Source of the DNA: Lachnospiraceae bacterium UBA2868
Lineage (GTDB): Bacteria > Bacillota_A > Clostridia > Lachnospirales > Lachnospiraceae
NCBI GenBank assembly: GCA_002350465.1
Contig: DEEW01000096.1
Location: 1,413 to 6,503 of the forward strand
Length of the DNA: 5,091 nucleotides
Direction of reading: 5' to 3'
A program made the translations under genes and the position numbers. Of this stretch, positions 1 through 4,972 are shown one piece after another; position 1 is the first letter of the stretch, and the number at the start of each line of letters is the position of its first letter. The notes beneath the pieces were generated by a model. It had not been told where the DNA came from. It did no database searches and saw only the letters and a program-made list of their open reading frames with translations.

Positions 1-12
1 TCTGTTTTCCAT
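1..12 (-). CDS. First four codons of a downstream gene (cut by window edge)
   Basis: On the minus strand a GGAGG Shine-Dalgarno (18-22) is followed after five bases by ATG at 12-10 and codons for Met-Glu-Asn-Arg before the window ends. The start lies ten bases past the stop codon of the metallophosphoesterase gene, so the two are probably co-transcribed and possibly translationally coupled. Nothing can be said about the product from four residues. The call rests only on the ribosome-binding site, the spacing and the operon-like position. Confidence 0.55.
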
Positions 13-22
13 AGTTTCCTCC

Positions 23-880
23 TTATTCGATTCTGACTACCGAATCGTACAGCATGTGATACTTTTGACCGATCTCTCTGTTTTCATGGTAATGCCCGAA
101 GAACCAGTCCTTGAAGTCCACTTCAGCGGCAACGGTCTCAAGGAAGAGAGTACATTCATCAGGTTCGTTATAACCGAGATATTCAGCGACATGCTGCGGC
201 GCGCAATGTGTGATGATATAGTCGACCGTATTACCATGTTCCGCGAGATTCAGTGCGCCTCTTTTCAGTTCTGACGATGACGGCAGCTCCTCTTCCCACC
301 AGCTGACATGTTCGATCCGGTACAATGCGCCGTCCCTGTTAAACTTCCGGATCACCTCCTTCATCTGCCTGTTCGATGAGAAGTCGTGTGGATGAAGAAT
401 CCCGTCCTTAACATCGTGCGATCTTGCACCGCCCATCACAAAGAAGCTCTTACCGCAGATATCGAAAACATATCCTCTCATCAGATGGTATACATTATCA
501 CGGATCTTATGCGCTCGTCCGCCCATATACTCTACTTCCGGATATGCGTTAGCAAGCCTGTCGAAGTTTTCATGATTGCCATCACAGAACAGGATCGTAT
601 ACGGCTTGTCCTTCAGCCAGTCAAGCCAGTACTTCTCCTCTTTTGACTCTCCGTGATCCAAAAGCACAACGTCGCGAAACAGGCTTCTGCCAGGGTCATA
701 ACGGCTGTCATACTCCCAGATACACCCAAAGTCACCACATATGATAACAAAGTCATCTGAAGCAAACTCAGGAATGTTCTTTGACCGCAGATTGTCCTTG
801 CTCAATCTCTGTCCGATCCCGTCAAGGCTCCTGTGTCCAAGTTTCACGGGGCCATGAGTGTCCCCTGTAACATATATCAT
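23..880 (-). CDS. Calcineurin-like metallophosphoesterase
   Basis: A 285-residue protein with all the signature blocks of the calcineurin-like phosphoesterase fold: GDTHG (Asp7, His9), GDFG (Asp50), GNHEN (Asn102, His103), THCAP (His225) and GHYH (262-265). These residues normally bind a dinuclear metal centre that hydrolyses phosphomono- or phosphodiesters. The substrate cannot be told from sequence. No signal peptide or membrane segment is visible, so it is probably cytoplasmic. The frame is open upstream to 955, but ATG at 880 is chosen because GGAGG (885-889) sits four bases before it and GDTHG then falls at the very N-terminus, as usual in the family. The longer N-terminus would translate the 70-bp repeat region and has no ribosome-binding site. 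A further gene starts ten bases downstream. All catalytic motifs are present, so I expect an active enzyme. Confidence 0.93.
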   Translation of the reverse strand: MIYVTGDTHGPVKLGHRSLDGIGQRLSKDNLRSKNIPEFASDDFVIICGDFGCIWEYDSRYDPGRSLFRDVVLLDHGESKEEKYWLDWLKDKPYTILFCDGNHENFDRLANAYPEVEYMGGRAHKIRDNVYHLMRGYVFDICGKSFFVMGGARSHDVKDGILHPHDFSSNRQMKEVIRKFNRDGALYRIEHVSWWEEELPSSSELKRGALNLAEHGNTVDYIITHCAPQHVAEYLGYNEPDECTLFLETVAAEVDFKDWFFGHYHENREIGQKYHMLYDSVVRIE

Positions 881-914
881 ATAACCTCCATCCCACTTCC
901 CCGTGCTTGTTAAA

Positions 915-984
915 ATTAACTTGCGCAACAAACTGAGTCTTCCGGACCACAGCAACGGAATCCGTGGCTTGTTCTGCCGTTTTT
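915..984 (-). repeat. 70-bp intergenic element, copy 1 (upstream of the metallophosphoesterase gene)
   Basis: This is one of two elements of exactly 70 bp in the window. In plus-strand coordinates block A (915-940) matches 1545-1570 at 25 of 26 positions, and block B (971-984) matches 1601-1614 at 13 of 14. The 30 bp between them (941-970) agrees at only about half of positions. The centre of this copy can form a weak hairpin (TTCCG 940-944 with CGGAA 956-960), and AACAA (927-931) can pair with TTGTT (969-973). The element ends 34 bases before the start codon of the metallophosphoesterase gene. Function is unknown; a leader, promoter-region or dispersed repeat element are all possible. Confidence 0.8.
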
Positions 985-1010
985 TAGTTTTGAGTAAGTC
1001 TGCCTGTCTC

Positions 1011-1107
1011 TTACAATTCAGCCCACGCGTCTATATCAGCCTGGGTGATCTCTACAAGGGGCTTGCCGTAAAACTGCTCGAATATCTGAACAGTAAATTG
1101 TATCCAT
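1011..1107 (-). pseudogene. Frameshifted small ORF (about 31 codons) after the 131-residue gene
   Basis: ATG at 1107-1105 lies nine bases after the TAG of the upstream gene, with AGGA and GAGGG purine tracts just before it. It opens Met-Asp-Thr-Ile-Tyr and then needs one base removed (near 1092) to continue as VQIFEQFYGKPLVEITQ and on to DAWAEL and a TAA at 1011. The two halves join into a plausible 31-residue acidic peptide, whereas each uncorrected frame is poor: the ATG frame stops early, and the other has no good start. I do not recognise a family. It could be a disabled small gene, a sequencing indel, a programmed frameshift, or the last codons of a longer vanished gene. The stop lies about 130 bases before the metallophosphoesterase start. 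Confidence 0.4.
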
Positions 1108-1116
1108 ACCCTCGTC

Positions 1117-1512
1117 CTAAATTTGCGTCTTGTTTTCAGGCCCTTCGTCTTCCGAAACGGGCTGCGGCACGATGCCTGTATTAAGGAACAGAAGAACCTT
1201 GTTTTCTCCTGGCAGTGCTTCCTCGTCCCGCACAAACACGTAGCTGCTGTTTCTGGTTGTTATCGTATATGTTTCTTCCTCGACCCGTAACTCTCCTGCA
1301 GAGGTCCGCAGCCAGTCTTGTGTAAACTGCTCCGGCATATCCGGAAAGAAACAAGCGAACTTCTTCCCGGCGGCCTTGTGCTCGGATTCGTATACTGCGA
1401 CCAGCCCCACAGGGCCGACATACGCGCTCCTCCAGTCAGTTTCCGGATAAGGATTCCTGTCCTTATCTGCGCATTTTTCTAATCTTCCAAAGAATGTAAA
1501 TAACAGTTTCAT
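1117..1512 (-). CDS. Uncharacterised 131-residue protein
   Basis: I do not recognise this protein. It begins MKLLFTFFGRL and is soluble in character, with mixed charged and aromatic residues, alternating hydrophobic stretches that suggest beta strands (LRVEEETYTITTRNSSYVFV, about residues 75-94), and an acidic, probably disordered C-terminal tail (SEDEGPEN). The first ten residues are only mildly hydrophobic and no clear signal-peptide cleavage site is seen. ATG at 1512 is preferred over the in-frame ATG at 1542 because a purine-rich GAGAAGAA stretch precedes it, while the upstream codon has none and lies next to the 70-bp repeat. The gene is preceded by repeat copy 2 and followed after nine bases by a frameshifted small ORF. 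A regular reading frame with reasonable codon use makes it likely to be real. Confidence 0.65.
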   Translation of the reverse strand: MKLLFTFFGRLEKCADKDRNPYPETDWRSAYVGPVGLVAVYESEHKAAGKKFACFFPDMPEQFTQDWLRTSAGELRVEEETYTITTRNSSYVFVRDEEALPGENKVLLFLNTGIVPQPVSEDEGPENKTQI

Positions 1513-1544
1513 ATTCTTCTCACTTATCAGGAACCTAAACAAGC

Positions 1545-1614
1545 ATTAACTTGCGCAGCAAACTGAGTCTGCCTGGCTGCATGGGCAGACTCAGCGGTCT
1601 GTTCTGCCATTTTT
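1545..1614 (-). repeat. 70-bp intergenic element, copy 2, with an 11-bp hairpin
   Basis: Second copy of the 70-bp element, ending 32 bases before the start codon of the 131-residue gene. Its conserved ends match copy 1 at 25/26 (1545-1570) and 13/14 (1601-1614). In this copy the centre forms a perfect 11-bp stem: CTGAGTCTGCC (1563-1573) pairs with GGCAGACTCAG (1584-1594) around a 10-base loop. A competing stem is possible between GGCAGA (1584-1589) and TCTGCC (1603-1608), the latter inside conserved block B. The two stems are mutually exclusive. No T-run directly follows the 11-bp stem on either strand, so it is not a standard terminator. Confidence 0.8.
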
Positions 1615-1765
1615 CCACAGATTCCAAAGGGTATTACAGCTAAATTTAAATGAGATCCGTATAATACTCAGTGTTATGCGTTGAAAAACAAGACTATCGT
1701 TAATGGCCCTTTTATTCTCTTTGGCTTTTTTATTATATCAAATAAAGCTTATCCTCTTTGTACAT
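1615..1765. other. AT-rich intergenic stretch without a gene
   Basis: About 150 bases between the 70-bp repeat copy 2 and the stop codon of the PHP-domain remnant. I find no credible reading frame or RNA gene. The only signal is a possible minus-strand extended -10 element at its right-hand end, listed separately. No clear intrinsic terminator follows the PHP remnant. Confidence 0.6.
1732..1740 (-). promoter_or_regulatory. Possible extended -10 promoter for the 131-residue gene
   Basis: The minus strand reads TGATATAAT, a perfect TATAAT (1732-1737) with the TG extension that can compensate for a weak -35. No recognisable -35 hexamer lies 16-18 bases upstream. If used, the transcript would carry a leader of roughly 210 bases that includes the whole 70-bp element copy 2. 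The region is AT-rich, so a chance match is quite possible. Confidence 0.3.
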
Positions 1766-2332
1766 CTAACGTTCTGATTTTTCCATAATATACTTTTGTT
1801 GTCGCAAATACCTTCGTGTCAAATCATTCAGGCTGTGAGCGTCTAATCCTGTGAATACAGCAGCATCTTTCGGTACCATTTCCCAGAATTCTTCCCAGTA
1901 ATAATGCTTCGTGGCAACAGAATGCATGTTGAGTTCAAGCGGTATCTTTTTCTTATAGGCCGCGTTAATAATACGATAGCTCATCTCACTCATCGAATCA
2001 TTCCAGGTCTTCTTCCGGCAGAATATTCGGTCAGGGTGCGCTACATAATTAAAATATCCTGATTCAATCCCCATGACCGTAGCTTCGCCCAGTGCTCTAT
2101 ATTCTTCTTCGAAAAGCCTGTCTTTATCCCATGAGAAGGAGTATTCATTTGTCCCCGTTTCAGCCATATGCTGGCCAAGCATCAGAAATTCAATCCGTTT
2201 GTCATCGTAAAATCTTTGTAATAATGATATGTATATTGCGGAGGTACTTGAGATCCTTACTTGAGATGACGGAAGTGTATATTCGATACCTCTTTGGTCG
2301 TCCGTAGCTTTTTTCTTTTTTGGAATCCTCAC
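1766..2332 (-). pseudogene. PHP-domain phosphoesterase (histidinol-phosphatase-like), N-terminally truncated
   Basis: The C-terminal two thirds match a PHP-domain phosphatase of the histidinol-phosphatase-like group: LMLGQH (His55), VAHPD (His99), IPLELN (130-135) and GLDAH (Asp164, His166) are in the expected order. GIE at 15-17 may be a remnant of the earlier metal-ligand Glu motif. The N-terminal HxH metal-binding motif and the following His are absent, although family members are usually about 250-280 residues. Residues 1-40 (Lys-rich, then Ser-rich) do not resemble the family. An alternative frame around 2215-2240 encodes a better-fitting HYYKDF, which suggests a frameshift as well. The only start is GTG at 2332, inside an inverted repeat and with no convincing ribosome-binding site. 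Upstream space ends at the DUF554 stop codon 16 bases away, so the 5' end has been lost. Probably inactive. Confidence 0.75.
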
Positions 2333-2343
2333 TCCGATTCCAA
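2320..2343. repeat. 8-bp inverted repeat between the DUF554 gene and the PHP remnant
   Basis: TTGGAATC (2320-2327) and GATTCCAA (2336-2343) form a perfect 8-bp stem with an 8-base loop. It lies five bases past the DUF554 stop codon and spans the GTG start of the PHP remnant. In minus-strand RNA the stem is followed by A-rich rather than U-rich sequence, so it is not a canonical intrinsic terminator. It might act as an RNA 3'-end stabiliser or mark the junction where the PHP gene lost its 5' end. Confidence 0.5.
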
Positions 2344-2348
2344 CTTTC

Positions 2349-3077
2349 TCAGCTTAACACCGGCAGAATATATGCAGTCCAGATCCAGCTGATCGGCATG
2401 ACCAGAGCCATAGCCGGGATCATGTCGGCGACAGGGAAATCCTTCACGCGGATCATGCGGAACCCGGTGACAAAAACGATCAGCCCGCCGCACGCCTTAA
2501 AGTCAGCTATCATAGCAGGGTTTGTCAGAGGAAAGATCACGCCCGCCAGATAGTAAAGAAGCAGGAAGATAGCCAGCTGAGGCAGCGCGACCAGAGAAAC
2601 CACTACTCCCAGCGTGCAGACAAAGATCAAGGCAGTCGGAAGGTCAAGGACCGATTTGGCGAGGAGGACGCTCTCGTCGCCGTTCATCCCGGAAACAATC
2701 GCTCCGTAGATTCCGGTACCGCTGGCGCAGAACAGCACGATCGCCGTCACCAGTCGTTCGTCGAATTCTTTCCGGGAAAGTCCCTGCGGGGCGGGAACGA
2801 ACCGGCTCATTCCAGCCTGCATCCACTTCCCCGCCGCATTGATCTTCTCTCCAAGATGGACCATAAGCCCGATACAGGTTCCGAGGATGATAGCAAGAAT
2901 AACTGCCGGCATATTCTCCATTTTGACAATAGAGGAGATACCCATACACATCGCACAGCTCCCGAGCACCATATTCAGTTTCTCCTTAAACGGCTCTCTG
3001 AGCCTGCCTCCCATGGCAGCTCCAAGAAGTCCCCCGATCACAACTGATGCTACATTCGTGATGATTCCGACTGGCAT
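2349..3077 (-). CDS. DUF554 family integral membrane protein (YqgA-like)
   Basis: A 242-residue, strongly hydrophobic protein resembling the DUF554 family (E. coli YqgA). It has the typical N-terminus with a Gly-rich first membrane segment (VASVVIGGLLGA), then CMGISSIVKMENM and the family-like core FCASGTGIYGAIVSGMNGD followed by AKSVLDLPTALIF. I count about six or seven membrane segments, near residues 4-22, 38-52, 57-76, 110-130, 147-166, 168-190 and 222-240, with a charged cytoplasmic-type loop around 78-108. The role of the family is not established; a transport function is often assumed. ATG at 3077 is well supported by AGGAGG (3082-3087) four bases upstream. Length matches the family, so the gene appears intact. 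It starts 32 bases after the tannase-like remnant. Confidence 0.9.
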   Translation of the reverse strand: MPVGIITNVASVVIGGLLGAAMGGRLREPFKEKLNMVLGSCAMCMGISSIVKMENMPAVILAIILGTCIGLMVHLGEKINAAGKWMQAGMSRFVPAPQGLSRKEFDERLVTAIVLFCASGTGIYGAIVSGMNGDESVLLAKSVLDLPTALIFVCTLGVVVSLVALPQLAIFLLLYYLAGVIFPLTNPAMIADFKACGGLIVFVTGFRMIRVKDFPVADMIPAMALVMPISWIWTAYILPVLS

Positions 3078-3109
3078 GATGCCTCCTCTCGTGTACGTTT
3101 CCGGTTACA

Positions 3110-3445
3110 TTATTTGCAGATACGGTCGATCCAGGCAAACTGTTCCTTAAGATCATAATCACCGCTGTACGGCAGTCCCCACGGAAGTGCGAAGTCAACG
3201 TCAAAATATTGATTCTTAAGGACCGTCACAAGGATGACCGGAATGGCCAGGGAAGTGTCCCTGTCGAAAGCCCCGTGGCGGATGCGCCAGTGGGGAGCTG
3301 TATCCGCAGTACCTATAAAGCTTAACGGGTTCATGATTCTGATCATTTCCGGCGATGCCATTTCCCCGTCTGTGGTGTCATGTGCCGCACTAAAGGCGGT
3401 AAAATGCCTATTCGTTATTATCCCTGGTGCATTCCTTGTTATCAC
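3110..3445 (-). pseudogene. C-terminal remnant of a subtype-B-tannase-like alpha/beta hydrolase
   Basis: The 111-residue frame resembles the C-terminal quarter of bacterial tannase/feruloyl-esterase-type alpha/beta hydrolases: MNPLSFIGT, then HWRIRHGAFDRDTSLAIPVI, then VDFALPWG and SGDYDLKEQFAWID. Such enzymes are usually about 450-500 residues and split ester bonds of plant phenolics. The nucleophile domain is entirely missing. As I recall the Lactobacillus plantarum enzyme, its catalytic His is the 19th residue from the C-terminus and its catalytic Asp lies 32 residues earlier. Here Asp61 is kept at that spacing, but the His position is Tyr93 (codon TAC at 3169-3167, one transition from CAC). 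The GTG start at 3445 has no ribosome-binding site and follows an in-frame TGA. A short stretch in the next frame just upstream (TRDNNE) may be the shifted continuation. A decayed gene is the best reading. Confidence 0.75.
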
Positions 3446-3539
3446 TCATACTCTACAGTAGCCGGAAATATTTTGACCATCGATGATGAATCACTCCACA
3501 GGGCGTCTCGTAGATTTTTCTATCATGATCTTCCCAATT

Positions 3540-4283
3540 CTAATCAAAGAGCATAATCTTCGGCATATTATGGAAAATATTATATTTAGTTGCTGTGTCA
3601 ACAAGTCCCGGAGATGCTGTTTCTTCCTTGTATCTTTCAAGTTTACTCAAAAAGACCTTCCAATATGGTTTCCCTATTTGCAGATAACCCTGAAGAGGCA
3701 TATCGTAATCAAAAACAGAAAGGCCTGAGCTTGCAATAAGCTCGGTACAGAAAAATGAATATGTAAGAGTATTATCATAAAAACTGTCGTGAATCTCGTC
3801 CCAGAACAACAATTCCGAGTCCCCTGTCAGGCGTTCTGTGTCAACGTATCTTTCGATTACGGACCGCATTATCATCTCGCCAATTTCCAAAAGGTCATGG
3901 GATACCTCCTTTTCATAGCGGGTATAGCTCCATCCCCGTCCGGATTCGAAAGTAGCCCACTTACTCCCTGTGTATTCATCCAAAAACTCACCCAACGTGA
4001 TATCTATATTAATATCCCCGTCCCGAATCAGTTCTCCCGAATAATCATACGAACAACCATCATAAGACCACCTATAGTGCGGCAACGGTTCATCATCCCC
4101 AAAAAAGGTTGTTCCTATTATTACAGAGAAAAATGTACACAGCTCCTCTTCTCTTGTGTAAAACTCGTCATCAATCTCCTTGCATATCTTTTCGAAGCAT
4201 TCCCCGAGGAGCTCTGTCACCTTGCCGGCTGCATATTCATTCAGCTTGCATGCTTTCGCCTGTTGTTTCTTCTTCCTCGACAT
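3540..4283 (-). CDS. Uncharacterised acidic, aromatic-rich 247-residue protein
   Basis: I do not recognise a family. The N-terminus is basic (MSRKKKQQAKACK). The rest is acidic and rich in Tyr, Trp and Phe, with probable amphipathic helices (LNEYAAGKVTELLGECFEKI; SHDLLEIGEMIMRSVIERY) and no membrane segment. ATG at 4283 is chosen over ATG at 4319 because AAGGAG (4292-4297) lies eight bases before it. The protein ends KIMLFD at a TAG (3542-3540), but the same frame then runs through 28 more protein-like codons to a second TAG (3455-3453), so the 3' end may be a prematurely stopped version of a 276-codon gene. It is divergent from an XRE regulator and shares an overlapping promoter region with it, which suggests control by that regulator. 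It could be the effector of a regulator/effector pair, but nothing in the sequence shows an activity. Confidence 0.75.
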   Translation of the reverse strand: MSRKKKQQAKACKLNEYAAGKVTELLGECFEKICKEIDDEFYTREEELCTFFSVIIGTTFFGDDEPLPHYRWSYDGCSYDYSGELIRDGDINIDITLGEFLDEYTGSKWATFESGRGWSYTRYEKEVSHDLLEIGEMIMRSVIERYVDTERLTGDSELLFWDEIHDSFYDNTLTYSFFCTELIASSGLSVFDYDMPLQGYLQIGKPYWKVFLSKLERYKEETASPGLVDTATKYNIFHNMPKIMLFD

Positions 4284-4317
4284 GTTTCCAGCTCCTTTCC
4301 AAATCAATGCGCCAATC

Positions 4318-4354
4318 ATTCCAATGGCATATTCATTCTATATTATTCCATTGG
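4318..4354. promoter_or_regulatory. Candidate operator: two CCAWTGG boxes between divergent genes
   Basis: ATTCCAATGG (4318-4327) and ATTCCATTGG (4345-4354) are 9/10 identical as direct repeats, and their CCAATGG/CCATTGG cores are exact inverted copies, centred 27 bp apart. The right box overlaps both the plus-strand -35 hexamer and the minus-strand spacer; the left box lies just downstream of the minus-strand -10. This is where a repressor could control both divergent promoters. The neighbouring XRE protein is the obvious candidate to bind. Binding itself is inference. Confidence 0.5.
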
Positions 4355-4363
4355 TATTTTCAA
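4335..4363 (-). promoter_or_regulatory. Promoter for the uncharacterised 247-residue gene
   Basis: On the minus strand TTGAAA (4358-4363) and TAGAAT (4335-4340) are separated by exactly 17 bases. Each hexamer matches the sigma-70/SigA consensus at 5 of 6 positions. The -10 lies about 50 bases before the start codon at 4283. The -35 is next to the plus-strand -35 of the XRE gene, so polymerase could hardly bind both promoters at once. Confidence 0.6.
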
Positions 4364-4379
4364 GACGATATGATATACT
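4351..4379 (+). promoter_or_regulatory. Promoter for the XRE-family regulator gene
   Basis: TTGGTA (4351-4356), a 17-base spacer and TATACT (4374-4379), the latter preceded by TG to give an extended -10 (TGATATACT). The same TATGATATACT string recurs at the MATE promoter (4881-4891). The -10 lies about 35 bases before the ATG. The -35 coincides with a CCATTGG box, consistent with autoregulation. Confidence 0.65.
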
Positions 4380-4414
4380 TAATACAAATACTGCTGTAAA
4401 TAAAGGAGGTTATA

Positions 4415-4756
4415 ATGAAATCTGCCTTAGATACCGCCCGCTTGTCCTCAAGACGGCATGAACTTGGTTTAACACAAGCAGAAGCAGCTGCACTGATCGG
4501 TGTTACCCAGCCGGCTTATCAGCGATACGAAGCCGGAACCAGAGTTCCTTCTGTTCAAGTGGTAAAAGAGATGGCGCAGGCTTTTCAGACATCCGCTTCA
4601 TATCTGACAGGCGAGAGTGATCAGAAAAAGCCTGATTATATTTTGATTGGCAAAGCTGAGTCCCCACTGTTGTACTCTGTTGTCGAGTGTTGCCGGAATT
4701 ATAACGAGGAGCAATTGAAGAGATTGATGGCATATCTCAACGATCTTGCGAAATAA
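4415..4756 (+). CDS. XRE-family helix-turn-helix transcriptional regulator
   Basis: A 113-residue protein with an N-terminal Cro/C1-type HTH domain over about residues 7-66: LSSRRHELGLTQAEAAALIG gives helices 1-2, VTQPAYQRYEAGTRVPS the recognition helix and following turn, and VVKEMAQAFQTSASYLTGES the last helices. The C-terminal part (about 70-113), with a predicted helix NEEQLKRLMAYLNDLAK, probably supports dimerisation. ATG at 4415 follows AAAGGAGG (4402-4409) by five bases. The length is normal for small single-domain regulators. It is transcribed away from the uncharacterised 247-residue gene and towards the MATE gene, which has its own promoter. The paired boxes over its -35 suggest that it represses itself and the divergent gene; this is inference from position. 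Confidence 0.92.
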   Translation: MKSALDTARLSSRRHELGLTQAEAAALIGVTQPAYQRYEAGTRVPSVQVVKEMAQAFQTSASYLTGESDQKKPDYILIGKAESPLLYSVVECCRNYNEEQLKRLMAYLNDLAK

Positions 4757-4861
4757 AAAGAGAGGCTCTTCCCGGATGCGAGCATTCGGAATTGCAAGTC
4801 TCAGCTCGACCGCGCTGTATGTCGGTGGAAAATGCCGTAAGCCGGGGGCAAAAAAAACTCT
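4757..4861 (+). other. Intergenic stretch between the XRE regulator and the MATE promoter
   Basis: No credible reading frame. A 7-bp hairpin with one G-T pair is present (CCGGATG 4772-4778, loop CGAG, CATTCGG 4783-4789). A longer-range pairing CCCGG (4771-4775) with CCGGG (4842-4846) could enclose about 75 bases, followed by an A-run. No T-run follows, so no clear terminator for the regulator gene is seen. It does not resemble a riboswitch or small RNA class I can name. Confidence 0.35.
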
Positions 4862-4891
4862 TTGATTTTCCGGAAGAAAATATGATATACT
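4862..4891 (+). promoter_or_regulatory. Promoter of the MATE transporter gene
   Basis: TTGATT (4862-4867), an 18-base spacer and TATACT (4886-4891) with a TG extension (TGATATACT). Transcription would start near 4898, just before or at the base of the leader hairpin. The -10 region is identical to that of the XRE gene over 11 bases (TATGATATACT). Confidence 0.65.
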
Positions 4892-4901
4892 ACCCAGCGT
4901 T

Positions 4902-4951
4902 GAGTGAGCAGCGAAAGCGTAAGTCCGGCTTTCGGTGCTCACTCTTTTTTT
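4902..4951 (+). terminator. Intrinsic terminator-like hairpin in the MATE leader (candidate attenuator)
   Basis: GAGTGAGCA (4902-4910) pairs with TGCTCACTC (4936-4944); after a single G-G mismatch CGAAAGC (4912-4918) pairs with GCTTTCG (4928-4934), leaving a 9-base loop. Seven T residues (4945-4951) follow directly. That makes a 16-bp stem plus T-tract, the form of a Rho-independent terminator. It lies wholly between the MATE promoter and its ribosome-binding site, so most transcripts should end after about 50 bases unless something prevents folding. The arm facing the promoter begins about four bases after the predicted start site. Confidence 0.8.
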
Positions 4952-4972
4952 ATGCACAAGGAGGAGGATCCA

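Noticed and set aside
881..955. A longer N-terminus for the metallophosphoesterase, starting at 955
   Set aside because: It has no ribosome-binding site, runs through the repeat element, and would put 25 unrelated residues before the GDTHG motif, whereas ATG at 880 has GGAGG at ideal spacing.
915..1614. The two 70-bp elements as integron attC-like recombination sites flanking gene cassettes
   Set aside because: The ends do not carry the required RYYYAAC and GTTRRRY core sites and the outer ends are not complementary to each other; no integrase is present in the window.
971..1614. The repeats as plus-strand intrinsic terminators, because block B ends in a T-run
   Set aside because: There is no plus-strand gene upstream of either copy, copy 1 has no strong stem just before the T-run, and both genes downstream of the elements read on the minus strand.
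3789..4373. A 194-codon open frame on the plus strand opposite the uncharacterised gene
   Set aside because: It is antisense to a gene with a better start, ribosome-binding site and promoter, and its translation is Cys/Phe/Ser-rich, without domain-like character and without its own ribosome-binding site.
4892..4972. A known riboswitch class (cobalamin, fluoride, guanidine, preQ1, ZTP) in the MATE leader
   Set aside because: The leader is only about 75 bases and is almost entirely the terminator stem; none of the conserved aptamer motifs of these classes can be seen.
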